In this document: positions 7,585 through 12,170 of the stretch, one piece after another
Layout: every line of letters begins with the position of its first letter
How positions within the stretch are numbered: the first letter of the stretch is position 1
Source: a virus
DNA: 55,461 bases
IMG/VR virus record: IMGVR_UViG_3300024265_000005
Span: 1 to 55,461 of that record
Reading direction: 5' to 3' (one strand)
Translations under genes and position numbers: made by a program
The notes under the pieces: generated by a model
What the model was told of the DNA's origin: nothing
Databases searched by the model: none
Seen by the model: the letters and a program-made list of their open reading frames with translations, nothing else

Positions 7585-7595
7585 CAGTAAGTCTT
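7579..7595 (+). promoter_or_regulatory. Hairpin competing with hammerhead stem II
   Basis: GAGACU (7579-7584) can pair with AGUCUU (7590-7595) around a CAGUA loop, using the same GACU strand that forms ribozyme stem II. The identical hairpin (closing pair G.U changed to G-C) occurs at 8037-8053. It could switch the ribozyme or control access to the GGAG ribosome site at 7609-7612. Confidence 0.5.
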
Positions 7596-7620
7596 ACGAA
7601 TACTTATAGGAGATAAAAGG

Positions 7621-8007
7621 ATGACTACTCAAGAAAACAGATGGGCGTTTATCGCTATTGTGTGTGTTTTGATCTGTTTTATGACTCTATGTAGCGGCTG
7701 TGAGCCAATGACAACAAGACAGAAGTGGATGTTCGGTAGCATGTGTATGGCGCAGTGGGCTGACTACGAGAGTACTAGAAAAGGTCACCTGGAAAGAGAT
7801 GATGGTCCTTGGAAAGAGGCCAGTCCCTTCCTTGACGATCATCCCAGCCGGGATCAGGTGTTCCTGCTGAAACTTGGAGCAGTCGCGTTCTTCTGGGGTC
7901 TCGGTGAATTGGACCCGGACCACCGGGAACTCTACTATACTGTCGGGATCGTAAGCGGTGGAGTTAACGCGATACGTAATGATCACATATATGAAGATCG
8001 GTTTTGA
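7621..8007 (+). CDS. Predicted lipoprotein of unknown function
   Basis: This 128-aa protein has a signal peptide with hydrophobic residues ~9-26 and lipobox LCSGC (Cys ~27), so the mature part should be lipid-anchored outside the inner membrane. A second hydrophobic stretch lies around residues 80-95. AGGAGAT is 9 bases before the ATG. The leader carries the hammerhead ribozyme. The stop codon lies two bases before a related RNA leader. With the barrel gene downstream it looks like a two-gene envelope cassette, for example surface change or superinfection exclusion (inference). Confidence 0.65.
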   Translation: MTTQENRWAFIAIVCVLICFMTLCSGCEPMTTRQKWMFGSMCMAQWADYESTRKGHLERDDGPWKEASPFLDDHPSRDQVFLLKLGAVAFFWGLGELDPDHRELYYTVGIVSGGVNAIRNDHIYEDRF

Positions 8008-8009
8008 AA

Positions 8010-8053
8010 AGTCCGTTGCTACGAGGCGGCGCTGATGAGACTCAGTAAGTCTC
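8010..8053 (+). ncRNA. Hammerhead-derived leader lacking the GAAA/stem III half
   Basis: AGUC (8010-8013) is followed directly by a six-pair arm, 8014-8019/8026-8031 (two G.U pairs, 6-nt loop), then CUGAUGA (8032-8038) and GACU (8039-8042). This is the hammerhead at 7528 without its GAAA, stem III and UC. The arm has a different sequence but the same pairing and loop length, while the 22 bases from 8031 are identical to those from 7573. Without GAAA it should not self-cleave by the standard mechanism. The GAGACU/AGUCUC hairpin (8037-8042/8048-8053) is an alternative fold before the ribosome site. Confidence 0.6.
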
Positions 8054-8076
8054 GCAAATGATTCATAGGAGATAGA

Positions 8077-8781
8077 ATGATGAAAAGAATGATAGCAACA
8101 ATTTGTTTAGTACTGGCACAGAGTGCAGTCGGTCTGACACCGATTGGAAATCCGACAGTAAAACCAAACGACGGATGGCAAGCAGCTTTCAATTATGTGC
8201 ATTCTTCGCAAGACGTGGAACTGTCTGGCTACGGATTGACCGGAACAGGAGACATCACGGTTAATGATTTCCTAGGAGAAATTGGTGCAAACGTAACGGA
8301 AGATTGGTATTTGGCATTTCTTATAGGGCTTGGAAAAGCGGATATCGATGATGTTGAATTCAACGGCGTAAAGATTGGTGCTCGTGCAAAGCACACGTTC
8401 ATTCGTCAAGAAAAAGTTGATTGGTCTTCTTCGTTCAACATATTTCTTTCCAATTTCGCCGAGGACGTATCTTTGCCTGATATTCATCGAAAGGTTCAAG
8501 TCGATGTCACTTATATGGAGATGACTGTTGCAATTGGTCCGACCTTCCACATAACGGAGGATGTAGATTTATACGGCGGACTTGGACTTCATTATTTGAC
8601 TGGAGAAATGGATGTCAACGTTCCAGGGCCGAATCTATCTTTCAACATAGAAAAGGATTTCAATTTAGGAGGCTTCATCGGATTATCTGTCGCAGCGACT
8701 AAGCATATCAGCCTTGACATCGAGGCTCAAATGTTCGAAGATGCGAAGGCAATAGCATTCCGATTTAGCTATCGTTTCTGA
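8077..8781 (+). CDS. Predicted outer-membrane beta-barrel protein
   Basis: This 234-aa protein has an N-terminal signal (basic MMKRM start, hydrophobic core, cleavage likely after ~20 residues). It then has alternating amphipathic strands with many aromatic ends and terminates in RFSYRF. A C-terminal Phe is the usual barrel-assembly signal of outer-membrane proteins. Size fits a small 8- to 10-strand barrel of the OmpA/OmpW/Lom sort. TAGGAG precedes the ATG. Phage-borne barrels such as lambda Lom alter the host surface or block superinfection; which applies here is unknown. It is the last gene before the terminator. Confidence 0.7.
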   Translation: MMKRMIATICLVLAQSAVGLTPIGNPTVKPNDGWQAAFNYVHSSQDVELSGYGLTGTGDITVNDFLGEIGANVTEDWYLAFLIGLGKADIDDVEFNGVKIGARAKHTFIRQEKVDWSSSFNIFLSNFAEDVSLPDIHRKVQVDVTYMEMTVAIGPTFHITEDVDLYGGLGLHYLTGEMDVNVPGPNLSFNIEKDFNLGGFIGLSVAATKHISLDIEAQMFEDAKAIAFRFSYRF

Positions 8782-8803
8782 AACTGTAAGAATCCAGAGA
8801 ATG

Positions 8804-8867
8804 AGTGGGCGGTTGCAGCTAAAAAAGTATGACGCAATTCTGTGAGCTGCGCCGCCTACTTTTCTTT
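8804..8867 (+). terminator. Intrinsic terminator of the P1 unit
   Basis: A long hairpin: 8804-8812 pairs with 8852-8860 (one G.U) and GCAGCT (8815-8820) with AGCTGC (8845-8850), leaving a small internal loop, followed by TTTCTTT. Confidence 0.85.
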
Positions 8868-8890
8868 GAAAAAACAAGGTTAATATCCCA

Positions 8891-9031
8891 GAAAAAAATC
8901 ACAAACTCGCAGTGCGGTTTAAATTCCTTCTAAAAAAACAGAAAATTTTCCACTTGTAAGTTGAGGTACTTGCTTGAATTAGAAAATAGTTCAAAAATTC
9001 TTTTGCTTTGTTCGCATAATTGTGTTATAAT
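8891..9031 (+). promoter_or_regulatory. Promoter P2 with the same upstream boxes as P1
   Basis: TTGCTT (9003-9008) and TATAAT (9026-9031) are 17 bp apart. GAAAATTTTC (8941-8950), then TGTAA, GGTAC and TCAAAAA, follow the order and spacing seen at P1. An ATCACAAA box lies at about 8898. The transcript would start near 9038 with a leader of about 300 nt. Confidence 0.8.
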
Positions 9032-9037
9032 TAGGTT

Positions 9038-9266
9038 AGTTGTTTGACAAGTTCATAATACGATGGTTGCTGCAAACGGCATCCAAAATTCTGGCAAATC
9101 CGAATGGGCTGTAGTCGGGCGAAAATTCAGGGCTGGAATAAAACGATTTTCTGGGCTGTACGAAACCACACCGAGTTGCTCGGTTTAGGGATCGCGGAAT
9201 GGGCAAGCCACGCTTGAGCTTGTGGGCATGAAGCGGTTGGACGGTTAACGGCAGAGCGGAAAGCCA
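9038..9266 (+). other. Long structured leader of the P2 unit, no gene
   Basis: No supported reading frame. ACCGAG/CTCGGT form a tight hairpin near 9170-9184. A (C/G)(C/G)GAATGGGC motif recurs near 9100, 9194 and 9271. GTTGG (near 9236) can pair with CCAAC (near 9264), competing with the minihelix that follows. I tried to fit a complete tRNA and could not. Confidence 0.4.
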
Positions 9267-9313
9267 ACTCCGAATGGGCAAGACTGGCGGTTCGATTCCG
9301 CTGCGGAGTTTTA
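9267..9313 (+). ncRNA. tRNA-like acceptor/T-arm minihelix 1
   Basis: ACTCCG (9267-9272) pairs with CGGAGT (9304-9309). Inside lies a T-arm with stem 9286-9290/9298-9302 and loop TTCGATT, a consensus T-loop. The seventh acceptor pair is an A.G mismatch, and the 3' end is T-TTA rather than CCA. Only 12 nt replace the D and anticodon arms. Such minihelices are minimal substrates for tRNA-processing enzymes, so a processing signal is a plausible role. Confidence 0.6.
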
Positions 9314-9335
9314 ACTTTTTGAAGGAGAACGAATC

Positions 9336-9629
9336 ATGGCAACAAAAATAAAAGAAACATGTTGTGAAGAGATAATGGATGGATTTCATTTGCGTAAATG
9401 CGACAAACCTGCTGGACATGGTCCTGATAAAAAGCACTGTTGGCAGCACAATCCGGCAAGGATAGAAAAACAAGCAAAAGAAAAAAATCAACAACGGGAA
9501 GAGAAAATTTGTAAAGAAATGCATATGCTAGCAGAAAGAGAAGACCGACGTCTCCGCATCTCTATTCTTCTTTCCCTTGCCGAAGGAATTTCTACGAAGA
9601 ATTTGAAAGAATGTCAGTTGATAAGTTAA
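9336..9629 (+). CDS. Hypothetical Cys/His-containing basic protein
   Basis: This 97-aa protein has a ribosome site GAAGGAG 9 bases upstream. The N-terminal ~45 residues carry CCEE, CDKPAGHG and CWQH, a spacing that could bind one zinc ion. The rest is a charged helix (EKQAKEKNQQREEK). It is flanked on both sides by tRNA-like minihelices. No family recognised. Confidence 0.6.
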   Translation: MATKIKETCCEEIMDGFHLRKCDKPAGHGPDKKHCWQHNPARIEKQAKEKNQQREEKICKEMHMLAEREDRRLRISILLSLAEGISTKNLKECQLIS

Positions 9630-9637
9630 AAGAAGCA

Positions 9638-9679
9638 GCCCTGAACGGCTCGCAGGTTCAACTCCTGCACAGGGCATTA
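9638..9679 (+). ncRNA. tRNA-like acceptor/T-arm minihelix 2
   Basis: GCCCTG (9638-9643) pairs with CAGGGC (9670-9675). The T-arm stem is 9652-9656/9664-9668 with loop TTCAACT, again a perfect T-loop consensus. The seventh pair is A.A, and the 3' end is A-TTA. The linker is 7-8 nt, so D and anticodon arms are absent. Same architecture as minihelix 1 with unrelated stem sequences, which argues for selection on structure. Confidence 0.62.
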
Positions 9680-9767
9680 TGAGAGATCAAATTGATTCGA
9701 AGCCACCGGGCGCACTTCGGCTAGTTCTTCTTTTAGTCAGAGTCTCTCATACGCCCGGTGGCTTTTT
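9678..9767 (+). terminator. Pseudoknot-capable terminator/attenuator
   Basis: Two perfect helices interleave. 9678-9686 pairs with 9743-9751 (9 bp), and 9701-9712 pairs with 9752-9763 (12 bp). The two 3' strands are contiguous, so they could stack as one 21-bp helix. The second helix is followed by TTTTT and directly by AGGAGG, the ribosome site of the 9779 gene. Termination, attenuation and translation control are all possible. Confidence 0.7.
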
Positions 9768-9778
9768 AGGAGGCTCAT

Positions 9779-10417
9779 ATGAAAGCCAAGAAGAAAAAAT
9801 CTGAACTCCAAGAAGCAATGCAGGAAGTTGGCGATTTAGTTCTCGCTAAAAAAAGGACAAGAGAATATCCTTTCAAGACGAAATGCAAAAATTGTGGACA
9901 CGAAGATGGCATGGCTTCGGATCGTACCGGACTCAATCATCTAGTTTGTTTTAAATGTGGAAAAGTTGGAACAACATCTTACAAAAGGAGCAAGATCATG
10001 GCAAAGAAAAAGGTAAAAGTAAAAAGAGCGAAAGCAAAGAGAGTCAAAAAGGCAAAGACAAAAAAGGCTACACACACAGTTGCACGAGCAGTCGGCAGGA
10101 ACGGCCTCGGCGTTATCGCAACATGGGTTACGTTGTTCAAAGACAACGCCAGAGAAAAATTGACCGACGAAGGCATTAGCAAGGCGATCAAGAAGAATTT
10201 TCCGGGACGTGAATCGGCTATTTTCGACCATGTTCAGGCAGTTCGATATCGTTACAACAAGGGTGCTTTGACGAAAGGCAAAACGCCTGTCGTCGAATCA
10301 GTTCGTTATGGCGCAGACGGCAACGTAGCATCCGCCAGAGGCAAGTCTACTAAGAAGAAGGTTGCCAAGAAGAAGGTTGTCAAAAAGAAAAAGACCAAGA
10401 AAGTCAAAAGAGCCTAA
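9779..10417 (+). CDS. Histone-like basic protein with N-terminal zinc ribbon
   Basis: This 212-aa protein has a zinc-ribbon pattern (CKNC ... CFKC, residues ~40-60), then a Lys-rich segment like eukaryotic H1 or bacterial Hc1 (repeated KKxKxKRAK), then a folded domain, and ends in another Lys-rich tail (KKKVAKKKVVKKKK). The folded domain, residues ~108-185, is shared with the protein at 7005. Nucleoid-like DNA binding is likely. AGGAGG gives the long start. A second in-frame ATG at 9998 has its own AAAAGGAG, so a shorter 139-residue form without the zinc ribbon is probable. Confidence 0.75.
   Translation: MKAKKKKSELQEAMQEVGDLVLAKKRTREYPFKTKCKNCGHEDGMASDRTGLNHLVCFKCGKVGTTSYKRSKIMAKKKVKVKRAKAKRVKKAKTKKATHTVARAVGRNGLGVIATWVTLFKDNAREKLTDEGISKAIKKNFPGRESAIFDHVQAVRYRYNKGALTKGKTPVVESVRYGADGNVASARGKSTKKKVAKKKVVKKKKTKKVKRA
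9984..10000 (+). promoter_or_regulatory. Internal ribosome site and start for a short isoform
   Basis: AAAAGGAG (9983-9990) stands 7 bases before an in-frame ATG (9998-10000) whose product begins MAKKKVKVKRAK, a typical start for Hc1-like proteins. This is as good a start signal as the upstream one at 9779. Confidence 0.6.
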
Positions 10418-10422
10418 CAGCG

Positions 10423-10455
10423 AAGCCTGCGTTCTTCGGAGCGTAGGCTTTTCTT
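10423..10455 (+). terminator. Intrinsic terminator of the P2 unit
   Basis: AAGCCTGCG (10423-10431) pairs with CGTAGGCTT (10442-10450) with one G.U, loop of 10, followed by TTCTT. Placed just after the 9779 gene stop. Confidence 0.85.
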
Positions 10456-10620
10456 ATGCGCGCAGATATGGCAGTTCCAAGCACCAGCTTCGACGCTGCT
10501 GAGATTAAGCCCTGCCTCTGGCACGATTGCCTCAAACTCAGACGAAACGGCTTAGGCTGGAGGCTGCAGGCGTGCGATTTATCGTTGTTTTCGGCTGGAA
10601 CTAGCTGATTTGACAAATTC
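10456..10620. other. Structured G+C-rich spacer, no gene
   Basis: No supported reading frame. AGTTCCA (10473-10479) and TGGAACT (10596-10602) can close a 130-nt multibranch fold, inside which CCTG..CCTC (about 10511) and GAGG..CAGG (about 10560) are complementary. No promoter stands immediately before it, so it may be DNA structure rather than RNA. Confidence 0.4.
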
Positions 10621-10632
10621 CCGAAAAAACAT

Positions 10633-10661
10633 TTGCAATTTGGTCGAAAATGCTTTATAAT
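10633..10661 (+). promoter_or_regulatory. Promoter P3
   Basis: TTGCAA (10633-10638), 17 bp, TATAAT (10656-10661). The core and the TTTGG after the -35 match the promoter at 31715, but the GAAAATTTTC upstream box is missing. Confidence 0.8.
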
Positions 10662-10693
10662 AGAAGTGGTTTGACGGACGGATCCTGGAATTT

Positions 10694-10750
10694 AAAAGCA
10701 GCGTCGGTGCCAATTCTTTGTCCGGTGAACCAGCCGACGCTGCTTTTTTT
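10694..10750 (+). terminator. Terminator about 30 bases behind P3 (short RNA or attenuator)
   Basis: A 14-bp perfect stem (10694-10707/10734-10747, GCAGCGTCGG core) with a 26-nt loop is followed by seven Ts. Transcription from P3 (start near 10668) would give an RNA of about 80 nt unless it reads through. CGGAC near 10676 can pair with GTCCG in the loop, a possible antiterminator or tertiary contact. Confidence 0.8.
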
Positions 10751-10767
10751 ATTGAAAGGAACTTATT

Positions 10768-10905
10768 ATGCGAACGCAGATACACTTCAGCGAATCACAC
10801 AGGCGATCTGTCCTTCCTCATTTCCGCTGTTGCTCGAATCTCTCAAAGTTGTTGCAACAAAACAGATTGCTTTATTCGCTTTGCTCTGTGTTCTCACTTT
10901 TTTGA
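10768..10905 (+). CDS. Small hypothetical protein behind the attenuator
   Basis: A 45-codon frame starting MRTQIHFSES, with GAAAGGA about 8 bases before the ATG and a second gene closely downstream. It is rich in Leu, Ser, Cys and Arg and has no recognisable motif. A longer overlapping frame exists from 10650, but it would start inside the P3 core. Confidence 0.35.
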   Translation: MRTQIHFSESHRRSVLPHFRCCSNLSKLLQQNRLLYSLCSVFSLF

Positions 10906-10917
10906 AAGGATAGTGTG

Positions 10918-11103
10918 ATGAAATATTATCGATTGTCTCTCGAGGGCAAAATCATTGGTTTTAGACGTAAGTCGAAACTAGGAACTGAGAGTGAATATCT
11001 GGCCATGGCAGGTCACAATTGGAACCTGAAAAAGCTTAATTACGACGCCGAAGTTTGGCTCGGAACACCACCTGTAGGAATTGCTCATCTGAAAAGATCA
11101 TGA
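10918..11103 (+). CDS. Small hypothetical protein
   Basis: 61 aa, ATG preceded by GAAAGGA. I prefer this ATG to a GTG three bases upstream. Beta-rich, with several basic residues and aromatic positions; no family recognised. Confidence 0.55.
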   Translation: MKYYRLSLEGKIIGFRRKSKLGTESEYLAMAGHNWNLKKLNYDAEVWLGTPPVGIAHLKRS

Positions 11104-11243
11104 AAAAACTTTACCGACAAGAATATGCTTGGAAGGATGATGAACAAATATAAAGGTTAGGTTTATCCGCATTTGAATTGGGTACCGTAATTAAGAAAAA
11201 GAATAAACCGATTTATTGGAGGTTATTGAAATGGCAATATTGA
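11100..11243 (+). pseudogene. Possible interrupted small HTH-like frame
   Basis: The ATG at 11100 overlaps the previous stop (ATGA) and opens MKKLYRQEYAWKDDEQI, then meets TAA at 11151-11153. The same frame stays open for 29 more codons (RLGLSAFELGTVIKKK and onward) to 11243. Read through, the pattern W..DE......LGLSA.ELG resembles short phage helix-turn-helix proteins. It may be a decayed gene, a sequence error, or a real 17-residue peptide. Confidence 0.25.
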
Positions 11244-11545
11244 CAGCAAATTATGACATAATTGATCCCAGAGATCAGCTTATTATAGTTAAGTCGCAGA
11301 TCAAAATTGAAACGTATTTGATTTCAGCTTTTATAGCTGATTTGTATGACGCTGATGAAGAATTTGCTGCGTCAATTGAGATTGAGGACTTTCGGATTAA
11401 AGAATGGGATGACAGGGAATGGATAGTTCGGCTCATTGATCAAGATCCAGTGGAATGCCAAGAGATTCTTGAAAAGTTACTTGAGCGTCAATCTGGTTGG
11501 GGTTCTACAAATTGGTCTTGTTCAATGTTGCTTAAAGAAGTATAA
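11231..11545 (+). CDS. Hypothetical acidic protein
   Basis: 104 aa, starting at the ATG that has GGAGG 8 bases upstream, not the in-frame TTG at 11216. Strongly acidic, with a mixed alpha/beta pattern. No motif or family recognised. It sits 5 bases before the HNH gene. Confidence 0.6.
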   Translation: MAILTANYDIIDPRDQLIIVKSQIKIETYLISAFIADLYDADEEFAASIEIEDFRIKEWDDREWIVRLIDQDPVECQEILEKLLERQSGWGSTNWSCSMLLKEV

Positions 11546-11550
11546 TTGAA

Positions 11551-11829
11551 ATGCCTAAGCTTAAACTTGACTGGAGCAAGTGGAAAATAATCAGAGCCAA
11601 GATTCTGGAGCGAGATAACTATCAGTGCCAGTATTGCAAAGTCACAATGGAGCAGTTGGCTAAGATTAAAGGTAGAACGGATCGCTTGTTGCTTGTTCAC
11701 CATATTTTCAACATGGGTGGCGACAACGAAGAGAATTTGGTAACGCTTTGTTATAAGGGTCATTACTCCGCTGGCATACTTGGCAGCAAAGTTTCAGAAG
11801 CAATGTTAAGAAGAAGAGGTTGCAGGTAG
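11551..11829 (+). CDS. HNH endonuclease, small
   Basis: 92 aa with the HNH layout: RDNYQCQYC (first zinc Cys pair), HHI at the catalytic His position, N/D residues, and NLVTLCYKGH giving the second Cys and last His. Only one Cys is visible in the second zinc half (LCYKGH), as in many phage HNH proteins. It could act in packaging or as a free-standing homing-type nuclease. It is far from the terminase, so the latter or a recombination role is more likely. Confidence 0.75.
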   Translation: MPKLKLDWSKWKIIRAKILERDNYQCQYCKVTMEQLAKIKGRTDRLLLVHHIFNMGGDNEENLVTLCYKGHYSAGILGSKVSEAMLRRRGCR

Positions 11830-12090
11830 AATCAGCAGCAACATTGTTATGAGCCAGCCAGCCAGTTATGTCAGCCTTTATAGTGTTTTCAATTCAAAAA
11901 GCCGAAAACCGGTTAACCCAGCCTAAAGCATGCCCAAATTCGACATGAGGCTCGCCGCTGGCCGGTTTTCAGCCTTGGGCCGGTGCGATTGGGCCGGACT
12001 GGCTGCGAATCAGCTGGGCGAGACGCTGGGGTCGTTGGAATTTGATGGCCACAAATCAAGGTAAATGACCGGGTTGAGAAATTCCAAGCA
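11830..12090. other. Structured G+C-rich spacer with repeats, no gene
   Basis: No supported reading frame. GAAAACCGG (11904-11912) pairs with CCGGTTTTC (11962-11970), a 9-bp stem. AGCC/CCAGCC and GGGCCGG occur several times. The composition contrasts sharply with the A+T-rich genes around it. It could be a regulatory RNA, a replication site, or the remains of an inserted element. Confidence 0.45.
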
Positions 12091-12138
12091 GGAATTTGAG
12101 AAATTCCATTTGCCGCATAGGTGGAAATGCCTTAAGAT
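12091..12138 (+). promoter_or_regulatory. Promoter P5 with adjoining dyad operator
   Basis: TTGCCG (12110-12115), 17 bp, TAAGAT (12133-12138). Directly upstream is the perfect dyad GGAATTTgagAAATTCC (12091-12107), and TTGAGAAATTCCA occurs twice (near 12074 and 12096). A protein bound at the dyad would touch the -35 region. It drives the helicase and the genes behind it. Confidence 0.6.
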
Positions 12139-12170
12139 GGCTCTAAGTCCATGAGAAAAAAGGAATAAAG

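Noticed and set aside
8006-8038. Complete hammerhead using GAAA at 8006-8009 for the second leader.
   Set aside because: Stem III would be a single pair, and the bases before GAAA do not pair with GACU, so the standard core cannot form.
9038-9313. A full tRNA gene ending in the T-arm at 9286-9302.
   Set aside because: No 5' acceptor strand complementary to GCGGAGT at tRNA distance, no anticodon arm with U33, and the only matching strand lies just before the T-arm.
9036-9524. Reverse-strand open frames such as 9036-9524, 16532-16954, 17345-17683 and 50285-50689.
   Set aside because: They mirror + strand genes or repeats, lack ribosome sites and have low-complexity translations. No - strand gene is supported.
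11100-11243. Stop-codon recoding of TAA at 11151.
   Set aside because: TAA ends many genes here in the normal way. Decay or error is simpler.
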